61,028 nucleotides of DNA from DATGFK01 sp040007395 (GTDB taxonomy: Bacteria > Chloroflexota > Anaerolineae > Aggregatilineales > UBA2796), in contig JBDTVG010000177.1 in assembly GCA_040007395.1 (NCBI GenBank), positions 1 to 61,028 of the forward strand. The letters are read 5' to 3'. Made by a program: the position numbers and the translations under genes. The notes under the pieces are model-generated. The model made no database searches and was not told the DNA's origin. It worked only from the letters and a program-made list of their open reading frames with translations. Positions 18,047 through 26,100 of the stretch are shown in pieces; the stretch's first letter is position 1, and each line of letters starts with the position of its first letter.

Positions 18047-19060
18047 CTATGCTCCAACCGCAGCTTTCTCGACTTGCCCCGAATACAAATAGCACTTCAC
18101 CGTTTGCTGCCCAACCTGGAAATCCGGAGGATCAGCTTGGCGGCAGATATCCATTACGTGGGGACAGCGGCTCGCAAACTTGCATCCGATTCTTCCGTAT
18201 TCTTTAACTTCGGTGGTTCCAAGCGCAATATGTTTCGCCCAAGACTCGCGTTCCTTGGCAGTAGGCTCTGGAACCGACTCCTTTAACAACTGCGTATAGG
18301 GATGGGCGGGTTGTTCCAAAACATCCTCAACCGGTCCGGATTCAACAACGTAGCCGCGCAGCATGATTCCAATCCGGTCGCTAATGTAGTAAGCAGTCGC
18401 CAGATCATGCGTGATGTAAATGATGCTCACTTTTTGTTCATCGCGCAGCTTTTGGAACAGGTTCACAATCTCCATTCGCAGTGACGCATCGACCATCGAG
18501 ACAGGCTCGTCTGCAATGATTAATTTGGGCTTTGAGATCAGCGCCCGCGCCACCGACACACGTTGGATCTGACCGCCGGAAAGTTCGTGAGGATAGCGCT
18601 GCCGCACTTCATCCAGCGCTAGCCCCACATTGCGGAGCGCCTCATCAACAACCTGAGCCGCGTCATGGCGGTTTGAGGCCATGCCAAAATTCAGGGCCGT
18701 ATCGAATAGATACGCATCGACGCGCCGCAACGGGTTAAAGGTGTCGAACGGGTTCTGGAAAACTGGCTGAACCTTCTTCATAAACTCTTTGAACTCGGAT
18801 CGTTTACGGATGGTTGACACGTCGCGGCCTTCAAACAGCACTTTGCCTCTTGTTGGTACAAGATCGCGCAAGAGCAAGCGCGAGAGCGTGGTTTTGCCGC
18901 TGCCGCTTTCACCAGCAAGAGTAAATATCTCTGGCTTATCATTCTCTAGGGAAAAGGACAGATCATTCACCGCTGTAAGAAGTGTGCCGCCTACCAATCC
19001 CCCAAGATGAAATTCGACCGTTACATGCTGGACATCCAGCAGTTTTCCGTTGGCGCTCAT
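18047..19060 (-). CDS. ABC transporter ATP-binding protein, OppF/DppF type
   Basis: Second ATPase of a peptide/opine/nickel-family importer (337 residues). Motifs: Walker A GESGSGKTT (near residue 50), Q-loop VFQNPFDT, signature LSGGQIQRVSVARAL, Walker B LIIADEPVSMVD, H-loop YITHDLA. The C-terminal oligopeptide-transporter extension has the cysteine set KFASRCPHVMDICRQ. It overlaps the first ATPase gene by 4 bases. Position between the binding protein and two GH51 genes suggests oligosaccharide rather than peptide transport. Confidence 0.92.
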   Translation of the reverse strand: MSANGKLLDVQHVTVEFHLGGLVGGTLLTAVNDLSFSLENDKPEIFTLAGESGSGKTTLSRLLLRDLVPTRGKVLFEGRDVSTIRKRSEFKEFMKKVQPVFQNPFDTFNPLRRVDAYLFDTALNFGMASNRHDAAQVVDEALRNVGLALDEVRQRYPHELSGGQIQRVSVARALISKPKLIIADEPVSMVDASLRMEIVNLFQKLRDEQKVSIIYITHDLATAYYISDRIGIMLRGYVVESGPVEDVLEQPAHPYTQLLKESVPEPTAKERESWAKHIALGTTEVKEYGRIGCKFASRCPHVMDICRQADPPDFQVGQQTVKCYLYSGQVEKAAVGA

Positions 19061-20046
19061 AGAGGCTCCTTGACCAAGTGGCAGGCCACGCGATGACGAT
19101 CTTTAACGGTGACCAACTCAGGAACCTCGGTGCGGCATACATCCATCACATAAGGACAGCGGGGATGGAAGCGGCAGCCACTCGGAGGGTTGGCAAGGTT
19201 TGGCGGTGTACCCTTCAGACTAACTTTAGTCGATCTATCGCCGATCGTTGGCAGAGAGCGGATTAAGTGCTGGGTATATGGATGGAGTGGCGCACTGAAG
19301 ATACTTTCAGTGGGTGCTTCTTCGGCAATCCGACCCGCGTACATGATCATCACCCGATCCGCCACATTAGCGTGTACAGCCATATCATGCGTTACCAAGA
19401 GAACCGTATTGTTGCTCATGGCCTGAATATCTTTGAGCATTTGCAGGACTCCACGCTGCACGACAACGTCTAGGGCAGTGGTCGGCTCGTCAGCAATAAT
19501 CAGGGCAGGCTGAAACACGGTTGCCAAGGCGATTGCTACTCGCTGACGCATACCGCCAGACAGTTGGTGCGGATAAGCATTAAGTACATCGGTCGGGAGT
19601 CCCAGTCGGTTGATATGGGTACGTGTTTCTTCAAGAAATTTATTCTTATCCGTAATGCGCTCGTGTGTATCAACAATATCCTTGAAGGTTTCGATCACCT
19701 TGCGTACTGGGTTGAGGACACTCATCGAACCCTGCATTACATAGGAGATTTCCTTCCAGCGGACTTTACGGCGAAGCTCATCCGGCGAGATATGCAGCAT
19801 ATCAACTTCATATTCCCCAAAGTTGTAGTTGACGCTCCCTTCACGTGGCTTTAAGGGAGCTTTGGCATTGCCCGAAATCACTTTGATTAGGCTAGTTTTG
19901 CCACAGCTAGACTCGCCCGCCACGCCGTAAATCTCATTAGGAAAGAGGTTAAAAGAAACCCCATCCACAGCCCGTACAGTCCGGGAGATGCCATAGACCT
20001 CAGTTTGGTAATAGGCACTGAGGTTTTGCACGCTTAATAGGGTCAC
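19057..20046 (-). CDS. ABC transporter ATP-binding protein, OppD/DppD type
   Basis: First ATPase of the importer (329 residues, GTG start with GGAGGA 6-7 bases upstream). Walker A GESSCGKTS, Q-loop YVMQGSMSVLNP, signature LSGGMRQRVAIALA, Walker B LIIADEPTTALD, H-loop LVTHDMA. The C-terminal domain GCRFHPRCPYVMDVCRTE with a further Cys near the end has the cysteine pattern that in some DppD proteins binds an iron-sulfur cluster. The second position of Walker A is ESSCGKT instead of ESGSGKT, a tolerated variant. Confidence 0.92.
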   Translation of the reverse strand: MTLLSVQNLSAYYQTEVYGISRTVRAVDGVSFNLFPNEIYGVAGESSCGKTSLIKVISGNAKAPLKPREGSVNYNFGEYEVDMLHISPDELRRKVRWKEISYVMQGSMSVLNPVRKVIETFKDIVDTHERITDKNKFLEETRTHINRLGLPTDVLNAYPHQLSGGMRQRVAIALATVFQPALIIADEPTTALDVVVQRGVLQMLKDIQAMSNNTVLLVTHDMAVHANVADRVMIMYAGRIAEEAPTESIFSAPLHPYTQHLIRSLPTIGDRSTKVSLKGTPPNLANPPSGCRFHPRCPYVMDVCRTEVPELVTVKDRHRVACHLVKEPL

Positions 20047-20049
20047 AGG

Positions 20050-20907
20050 TTATCCTCCAATCATACGCAAGCGAGTCCGCGGATCGATGTACTCGTTAAT
20101 ACTCGCGAAGAGCAAGTACAGGCCGAGGAACAAAATGATTGCCACTAGAGACGGTGCGGCGATCCACCACCAGTTCCCTGCTACCAATGCTCCGTGTTGA
20201 TTGGCCCAATAGAGCGCGGTTCCAAGGGTAGGGGTGGTCAAATCTGAAAGTCCAAGAATACTCAAAGTGACCTCCATTCCAATTGACCACAAAATATTGT
20301 TGATGGTAGTGGCAAACACGATTGGCAGCACGAAGGGAAGGTGCTCATTCAAGCTGATCCAGAATCCGCTGGTTCCGGAATAGACCGCGGTGCGTGTAAA
20401 CGAGCGTTCTTTCAAGCTCAATACTTGGGAACGAATCAGGCGAGCATCAAACGGCCAACCGAAAAGCCCCAAGATAACGGCCAGTAAAAACAGGTTCATA
20501 CTGTCGCGCAGCAAGAAACCCAGCAAAATCAGGATTGGAAGCACGGGCAAAACCACGAAGCTGTCATTGATCACCATTAGTACCCTGTCAATCCATCCAC
20601 CCCGGTACCCAGCAATTAGACCGACCAAGACAGCGATCACACGTGAGATAATCGCGGTCATTACACCCAGAAAAAGAGAATTGCGAACGGCAAAAGTCAA
20701 CCACCAGAAGAGATCCTGTCCTCGGGAGTCGGTACCGAAAAGGTGTTCCAAAGATGGAGGCGTATCCATCTCCACCACAAAGGATTTGTTTGGATCATAA
20801 GGGGAGACTGTGGACAGCAGGATCAGTAACACCACTGCTGCTAGGAAAATAAAGGCGATACGAAAGCGAGCATCATATCTGAGTAAATCGCGTATTACTT
20901 TGAACAT
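20050..20907 (-). CDS. ABC transporter permease, OppC/DppC type
   Basis: Inner-membrane permease of 285 residues starting MFKVIRDLLRYDARFRIAFIF, the usual N-terminal helix of OppC proteins. ATG 20907 is preferred over the upstream frame to 20988, which overlaps the other permease. It has about six membrane segments. The HLFGTDSRGQDLFWWLTF segment is the OppC hallmark. The cytoplasmic coupling region RSQVLSLKERSFTRTAVYSG precedes the last helices. Gap of 3 bases to the ATPase gene. Confidence 0.9.
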   Translation of the reverse strand: MFKVIRDLLRYDARFRIAFIFLAAVVLLILLSTVSPYDPNKSFVVEMDTPPSLEHLFGTDSRGQDLFWWLTFAVRNSLFLGVMTAIISRVIAVLVGLIAGYRGGWIDRVLMVINDSFVVLPVLPILILLGFLLRDSMNLFLLAVILGLFGWPFDARLIRSQVLSLKERSFTRTAVYSGTSGFWISLNEHLPFVLPIVFATTINNILWSIGMEVTLSILGLSDLTTPTLGTALYWANQHGALVAGNWWWIAAPSLVAIILFLGLYLLFASINEYIDPRTRLRMIGG

Positions 20908-20917
20908 TATTCGTAAC

Positions 20918-21928
20918 CTATTGGTAGCGTACTCGTGGGTCGAATAGTGGGTAGAGTAAATCCATGATGAAAACGGCGGTAGCAACACCGATGATCGAAT
21001 AAATAGCGATACCCATAATCATTGAATAATCGTTCCTAAAGACTGCTACTAGGGTCAACATGCCAATCCCGGGGTAACCAAAGACGACCTCCATAATGAG
21101 GGCACCGCTGAAGATCGTTCCGATCGACAACGCTAGTCCAGTCAGTTGCGGCAGCATTGCGTTGCGCATAATGTAATTGGTTAGGATCTTATTTTTCTTC
21201 AGTCCGGCGGTTTCGGCATACACTACATAGTCTTCGGAAATAATGTTGGAGGTGAGGGATTTCATGCCAACAAACCAGCCTCCAAACCCAACTAGCACCA
21301 AGGTTGCTGCCGGGAGGATGGCATGTTGGATGAAGTTCCAGATAAAGGCAAGGGACCAATTAGGGCGGGTCCCAATATCGTAAGCCCCGCTGAAGGGAAA
21401 GATTGGGATGAAAAATGCAAACACCACCAGCAGAACGAGGGCCACGATGTAATAAGGAATCGGGCGGACCGCCTGACCCAACACTTCGATCACGTTCAAT
21501 GCTTTGTTTTTAGGATAGTAGCTAGACATAGAGCCGAAAAGGTTGCCCAATATCCACGAAATAGTTAACGCGGGGACCAACAGAGCGAGCGTGTACGGCA
21601 GGGCCTGTCCAATCATCTCGGACACCGGGGTCGGGAAGTTAGCCAGCGAAGGGCCAAGATCACCCCGGAGCAAGCGTCCCCAAAACGCGAAATACTGCTG
21701 GACTGGACTGCCTGACAGCCCGTACAGTTCTGTGAGAGCGGTACGCATTGAGGCGACTGATTGCGCGTCGAGGGTATTACCCCTCGCCACCATCATGGAT
21801 ATCTGCGCCTCTACCGGGTCGGTGGGAGCGAGCCGGGGTATAATAAAAGTAATCGTGATTCCGATAAAAATGATCGTCAGGAACTGAATAATTCGCGGAA
21901 TCAAATACCGAATGAGAAATTTTTGCAT
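20918..21928 (-). CDS. ABC transporter permease, OppB/DppB type
   Basis: Inner-membrane permease of 336 residues beginning MQKFLIRYLIPRIIQFLTIIFIG. ATG 21928 fits OppB N-termini; 17 further residues in the longer frame do not. Six membrane segments; coupling-loop EAA-type motif YAETAGLKKNKILTNYIMRNAMLP; FGYPGIGMLT near the C-terminus is characteristic. It lies 10 bases upstream of the second permease gene and 142 bases behind the binding-protein gene. Confidence 0.9.
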   Translation of the reverse strand: MQKFLIRYLIPRIIQFLTIIFIGITITFIIPRLAPTDPVEAQISMMVARGNTLDAQSVASMRTALTELYGLSGSPVQQYFAFWGRLLRGDLGPSLANFPTPVSEMIGQALPYTLALLVPALTISWILGNLFGSMSSYYPKNKALNVIEVLGQAVRPIPYYIVALVLLVVFAFFIPIFPFSGAYDIGTRPNWSLAFIWNFIQHAILPAATLVLVGFGGWFVGMKSLTSNIISEDYVVYAETAGLKKNKILTNYIMRNAMLPQLTGLALSIGTIFSGALIMEVVFGYPGIGMLTLVAVFRNDYSMIMGIAIYSIIGVATAVFIMDLLYPLFDPRVRYQ

Positions 21929-22070
21929 TGCTACTATTCCAATATAAAAAACCTCCACAGTGACTGCCAATGAAGACAATCGCTGTGGAGAGCTAGGACG
22001 TTGCTACTGCTCGTTCGCCTCGATTATTGGCCCTAAACCAATGTGCAGCGCCATAGTTACAGCGGCGAAC

Positions 22071-24020
22071 TTATGCCTTCTTGGGCTTAATCTTGACATA
22101 CATATATTTAGTATTGCCCCAGTTCGGCACAGGATCGGTATAGGGATCATCCACAGATGGATACCCGGTGAAGTACGTGGTGTCCATCGTCGTGAAGACA
22201 TTGTACGCCATAAGCGGGGTAATTGGCATCTCCTGTGCGGCGAGCTTGACAAACTGTTGGCCCAACTCGACGGTCTTATCTGTGGCATCGAACGGAATCT
22301 GCTGGATAGATTCAATGATCTTGTCGAGCTCGGGGTTCTTCCAGCGCATACTGTTGCTACCCGCAGAGTTTTGGCCACTCGGCACGTAGAACTTTGAGTG
22401 CCAGTACTGGAGGAAGAAGAACAGGTCGGGATCCCCGCCCCAGGTCTCGATCGTCCAAGCCAAGTTGGTGTTGTACTGGCCAGCCACCATGATGGCCCAG
22501 GGATTGGCCTCCGAATCTAGGTTGGTATCGATGCCAAATGCCTTCCAGTTTTCGGTAACTGCCGCCGCCGCCCGGTTCATGGTTGGGTTGGTTTCATTCA
22601 TGCTCATCAGCGAGATCTTGAAGGGCGAGCCATCCGGAAGCTGCCATTTGCCGTCGCCGCCCTTCTTCATACCGGCATCCAGCATCAACTGTTCGGCAGC
22701 TTTGAGATCGTTTTTCCACCAACCGGCTCCAATGTATTTCTTGATGGTGTCCGGATCAGTTGGTACTAAGTCGCCTAGGGTCTTGCGGGCTTCATCAGCA
22801 ATCCGTTGGGCGGCAGTTGGATCGTAAGGCTTGTAGTCCTGTCCACCAACTTTAATAGTGAAGTCATTCAACCAAGGTTCTAGCGGCTGGTGATAGTACT
22901 TGGGGTACAGACCAGTCGGCGGGACGTGGATGGCGGAGATGGTTGCCGCGCCTTTATAGGAGGCCAGGGCGATCTGGACGATATCCATCGCCAGAGTCAA
23001 CGCCCAGCGGACTTCCTTCTTGTCCAGGCCGGGTTTTTCATTGTTGTAGATCACAGCCGGCAGCGTGGGATCAGGATGCGCCCAAGGGAATGACTTAAAC
23101 CAACCGACCGAGGTCGGACTGGTCTTAGCCAAGGTGATGCGGCCTTCAGGGGTGAGGTCATGAATCACATCCAGCTGATGTGCCTTTTGTGCGATGACGC
23201 GCTTGTCGGCTGGACCTGGGTCAATATACATAGCGTACTTGATGTCCACATCGCCAAGGAGGGCGACCGAGGTTTTCTTCCAGTCATCGCGGCGCTGCCA
23301 CAGGAACCATTTCCCGTTCGGATCGAAATCTTTGAGCGTGAAGGCTCCCAAACTGACCGGCGGGTTGAACTTGAACGCCAGCGGGTCCTTTTCCTTTTCG
23401 AAGATATGCTTAGGCATCATGAAGCAAGCGCTCCAGCGCACCGTGAAAGCAGAGTGGAAGCGCGAGTTGGCGTTCTTCAGGTGGAAGACAACGGTATATT
23501 TGTCGGGCTGTTCCATTTTGTCGATACTACCTGCGAACAGGCCTTGGTAGGCCATTCCCGGCGTCTTCATCAGGGTATCGACGGTATAGAACAGGTCATC
23601 CCCTGTAAACTCGACACCATCGCTCCACATGAGACCCTGGCGGAGTTTGACAGTCATCTGGGTGTAGTCAGCATTGTAGAGCGGTTTATCGGCTGCCAGG
23701 GCATTATCCCATACGCCCTTGACACCCGCATCCGGGTCGATGTACCACAGCGCATCCAGCGCCAGTTGCTGGAAGCCAGTCGAGTAGGTGTTGGAGCTGC
23801 CCCGCCAGCGATTGAAGTCATCTGCCGGTAGAACAGTCCCGGTCGGGTTTTCTAGGATGAGGCACTCATCCCTTGGTACGCCCGGCGCAACTTCCTGTCC
23901 TTGGGCCGCTAGGCGAGCTAGTGGCTGAGATGTGAGGATCTGAGGGGGAATAGCGGTTGCCGCGGTCAATGCGGCGGCCTGCTTCAAAAAATCTCGTCTC
24001 GATAACCTAACCTTTTTCAT
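22071..24020 (-). CDS. Tat-exported solute-binding protein (SBP family 5)
   Basis: Extracellular substrate-binding protein, 649 residues, larger than typical DppA/OppA. The N-terminus MKKVRLSRRDFLKQAAALTAATAIP is a twin-arginine signal, so it is exported folded. No lipobox cysteine is apparent. The body shows family-5 features (LRQGLMWSDGVEFTGDDLFYTVDTL, KTVVFHLK-like strands, NNEKPGLDKKEVRWALTLAMD). Start ATG with GGAGG 7-8 bases upstream. It is first in the ABC/GH51 set and is divergent from the LacI-type gene. Likely ligand: arabinose-containing oligosaccharides, inferred from context only. Confidence 0.9.
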   Translation of the reverse strand: MKKVRLSRRDFLKQAAALTAATAIPPQILTSQPLARLAAQGQEVAPGVPRDECLILENPTGTVLPADDFNRWRGSSNTYSTGFQQLALDALWYIDPDAGVKGVWDNALAADKPLYNADYTQMTVKLRQGLMWSDGVEFTGDDLFYTVDTLMKTPGMAYQGLFAGSIDKMEQPDKYTVVFHLKNANSRFHSAFTVRWSACFMMPKHIFEKEKDPLAFKFNPPVSLGAFTLKDFDPNGKWFLWQRRDDWKKTSVALLGDVDIKYAMYIDPGPADKRVIAQKAHQLDVIHDLTPEGRITLAKTSPTSVGWFKSFPWAHPDPTLPAVIYNNEKPGLDKKEVRWALTLAMDIVQIALASYKGAATISAIHVPPTGLYPKYYHQPLEPWLNDFTIKVGGQDYKPYDPTAAQRIADEARKTLGDLVPTDPDTIKKYIGAGWWKNDLKAAEQLMLDAGMKKGGDGKWQLPDGSPFKISLMSMNETNPTMNRAAAAVTENWKAFGIDTNLDSEANPWAIMVAGQYNTNLAWTIETWGGDPDLFFFLQYWHSKFYVPSGQNSAGSNSMRWKNPELDKIIESIQQIPFDATDKTVELGQQFVKLAAQEMPITPLMAYNVFTTMDTTYFTGYPSVDDPYTDPVPNWGNTKYMYVKIKPKKA

Positions 24021-24270
24021 TATTTTCCTCCAGCATAATAATAACTAGGGTGATAAGGGATCGACTTAATACTTTCCTGCATTCCTCCACAAAAGACTTA
24101 AAAGGGAAATATAACCTTAGGACGGAGTCGGTTAGCTTATTACATGGTCCGCCAACAGACTCATCTCAAAGATCATTTCCCCAAAAACGATCAGGTGTTA
24201 GTATGACAAATAATCATAGTAGTGAATGTAAAGTTGTTCTTAAATAAAGGTACTAGATTTAGTTTGAAGC

Positions 24271-24300
24271 ATTCTAGCATACACAATGTGGGATTGTCAA
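24271..24300 (-). promoter_or_regulatory. Sigma-70-type promoter for the binding-protein/ABC/GH51 genes
   Basis: On the minus strand, TTGACA (24295-24300) and TAGAAT (24271-24276) are separated by 18 bases, close to the vegetative consensus. Transcription would start near 24263 and give an untranslated leader of about 240 bases before the binding-protein ATG at 24020. A TTCGAA box lies about 27 bases upstream of the -35. Confidence 0.65.
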
Positions 24301-24326
24301 TAGGAATGTGTTTGTTTTTGTTCCAA

Positions 24327-24340
24327 TTTTTCGAACAAAA
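24327..24340. promoter_or_regulatory. TTCGAA box near the ABC operon promoter
   Basis: TTTTTCGAACAAAA contains the core TTCGAA (24330-24335) with the central CpG typical of LacI-family operators. The same core with TGTT/AACA on one side recurs at 24563-24590 near the regulator gene. Probable binding site for the divergent LacI-type protein. Confidence 0.45.
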
Positions 24341-24531
24341 TATATAATTGTTCTTATCCATTCCATACTGTTGGTTCTCAACCCTTGTGGGCAAAAGAAA
24401 TGGCTTTTTACCGTACAATTAGTAGGATGCGATGATGCGAGGGTGAGTTTCTTTTATCACATAGGCACAATGTTTGCTTGCCCACCTTTACCTTTGAATG
24501 AGAGATTTTACTGACAGATTCTATTGCAAAC

Positions 24532-24547
24532 AATCGAACAAACGATT
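24532..24547. promoter_or_regulatory. Inverted repeat AATCG-N6-CGATT with partial TCGAACA box
   Basis: AATCGAACAAACGATT is a 5-6-5 inverted repeat and its left half overlaps a TCGAACA sequence like the other boxes. It lies about 116 bases upstream of the lacI-type start. Confidence 0.3.
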
Positions 24548-24561
24548 AGCTTTATAAAGCT
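24548..24561. promoter_or_regulatory. Perfect 14-bp palindrome upstream of the LacI-type gene
   Basis: AGCTTTATAAAGCT is a perfect palindrome sitting between two TTCGAA-type boxes. The size and symmetry suit a dimeric regulator, either the LacI-type protein or another factor. Confidence 0.4.
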
Positions 24562-24562
24562 A

Positions 24563-24590
24563 TGTTCGAAACTTTATTTTCTGTTCGAAA
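24563..24590. promoter_or_regulatory. Direct pair of TGTTCGAAA boxes, 19-bp period
   Basis: TGTTCGAAA occurs at 24563-24571 and again at 24582-24590, both followed by ACTTT-like sequence. The 19-base spacing (nearly two helical turns) puts both on one face of the DNA. They lie 73-100 bases upstream of the regulator start, consistent with autoregulation. Confidence 0.45.
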
Positions 24591-24662
24591 ACTTTCTTAG
24601 TTGTTGATTAAGGGATAAAGTATGGAAGCTAGCATCTAGATCTGGGGAGACGCAAGAATACT

Positions 24663-25709
24663 TTGACTTCGCAATTAAAATCTGGGGACAATAAGGCACC
24701 AAATATGCGGGATGTTGCTGCCGCCGCGGGTGTATCCCTTTCAACTGTTTCACTGGTGGTCAATGGAAAACCCGGGGTGAGCCAGTTCAGGCGCGAGCGG
24801 GTTCGGAAGGCCATTAAAGAGCTTGGATATTTTGCAGATGGCAACCAAGCCATTGCCACCGAAACTAGGGTCTTTGGCCTGCTGATGGAATCCCTTTCCG
24901 AAGCGTCACGGAGTGAGGGGTATTACTTGCGAATTGTCTCGGGAATTGAGGAAACCGCTTACAAGTACGGTTACCAAGTCCTGCTGCACGTTTTTCGCCC
25001 AGCTATTGATCCTATCAACAGCATCCGTGAGCTGATGGGGCGAGACATAGACGGGCTGATCATTGCCAATGACGGAGATGTGACCCCGGAGGTCATCCAG
25101 AAAATAGTCGAAGCGAGGGTGCCCATGGTTCTGGTGGAGAATTATCAAAACCTGTCAATCCATTCAGTAACTGCCGATAATTTTACTGCCGGGCGTATCA
25201 TGACAGAATATCTGATCAAGCTGGGACACCAGCGGATTGGGGCGATTAGTGGGCCGGATAAATATAGCAGTTTGCGAGATCGCCTCCGTGGGCATCAGAT
25301 CGCTATGATCGAAAATGGTTTACCGCTCGATCCCAGTCTGCAACCTGCCCCTGTTTCTGGGAACCCTAGAAAAGGGTACATTCAGATGCAGAAATTAATG
25401 GCCCTACCAGAACCGCCAACGGCAGTCTTTGCCGTAAGCGACCGAGCCGCATTTGGTGCAATGGAAGCCATCAAAGATGCTGGGTTAATTTGTCCAGACG
25501 ACATATCCGTAGTAGGCATCGACGATGTCAGGGACAGCGCTTATAGTACGCCATCCCTGACAACTTTCAGTGTCCCAAAGTACGATTTAGGTCGAACCGC
25601 TGTCTTGATTCTCCATAACGAATTAAGAAACACGTCGATTCCGCTTGCCAAGACCGTACTGATCGGGAAGCTTTTGGAACGGCAGTCAGCGTGTCCCCCT
25701 CCCAAGTAG
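24663..25709 (+). CDS. LacI-family transcriptional regulator
   Basis: Sugar-responsive repressor of 348 residues. N-terminal helix-turn-helix NMRDVAAAAGVSLSTVSLVVNGKPG, hinge region, then a periplasmic-binding-protein-like sensor (DGLIIANDG, GHQRIGAISGP, AVFAVSDRAAFGAMEAIKDAG, DISVVGIDDV). A TTG start at 24663 with GGGGAG upstream is preferred: in the family the segment T-I-x-D-V-A begins helix 1, and here it is N-M-R-D-V-A, so the ATG at 24705 is probably internal, although AAGG lies 8 bases before it. Divergent from the ABC/GH51 genes, which it most likely controls. Confidence 0.9.
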   Translation: MTSQLKSGDNKAPNMRDVAAAAGVSLSTVSLVVNGKPGVSQFRRERVRKAIKELGYFADGNQAIATETRVFGLLMESLSEASRSEGYYLRIVSGIEETAYKYGYQVLLHVFRPAIDPINSIRELMGRDIDGLIIANDGDVTPEVIQKIVEARVPMVLVENYQNLSIHSVTADNFTAGRIMTEYLIKLGHQRIGAISGPDKYSSLRDRLRGHQIAMIENGLPLDPSLQPAPVSGNPRKGYIQMQKLMALPEPPTAVFAVSDRAAFGAMEAIKDAGLICPDDISVVGIDDVRDSAYSTPSLTTFSVPKYDLGRTAVLILHNELRNTSIPLAKTVLIGKLLERQSACPPPK

Positions 25710-26100
25710 TATTCCGCTGGAGCATATATGGGATTGTATTGGCTACCCTTGTCATCTCGTGTTGGCTGCTAAATACGCCAAAGGTCGTTTTTTGGCTGCT
25801 CATGCCACTCGGCGCGGCGATAAACGTGATGAGGCCCCCCCAAAACCGGAAATGCGCGAATAGACCGGGCGCTATCGAACGTCGGAGGAACGGTATCCGA
25901 ATGAATAGGAATGCGCTGTCCAGTGCCTTGATGGGGCGCTCTTCATTGAAGTAGGACTATGTCGGCTATCGTATCTAGGCAGATGAGATCCCGCAGCGGC
26001 ACGCTTGACGTACCTGAACTCCTGCATTTCCTCGCACTGCTTCGCATCGGTACAATGAGTTCTCGAAAAAACCGAGTCAGTGCCAACAGGAGAAAGTATC
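25710..26100. other. Gene-poor space after the LacI-type gene
   Basis: Holds the minus-strand transposase remnant (25800-25960) and otherwise nothing I can assign. No convincing terminator for the lacI-type gene is visible. Confidence 0.4.
25800..25960 (-). pseudogene. Remnant of an integrase-type transposase C-terminus
   Basis: Minus-strand frames give YFNEERPIKALDSA (25912-25955) and AFPVLGGPHHVYRRAEW (25805-25854). These match the YFNxxRPHQGxxQ and FPVLGGLHHxYR ends of the same transposase family as the decayed copy at 26101-27199, but in different frames and with the middle missing. Only the last portion of the gene remains. Confidence 0.5.

Noticed and set aside
23160..23831. Plus-strand 223-codon open frame within the solute-binding protein gene
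   Set aside because: Shadow of the binding-protein gene with no family match.
24020..24082. Leader peptide frame of 20 codons in the ABC transcript ending TAATG on the binding-protein start
   Set aside because: Its GGAGGA site touches the ATG with essentially no spacing, so initiation is unlikely. The TAATG overlap is probably chance.
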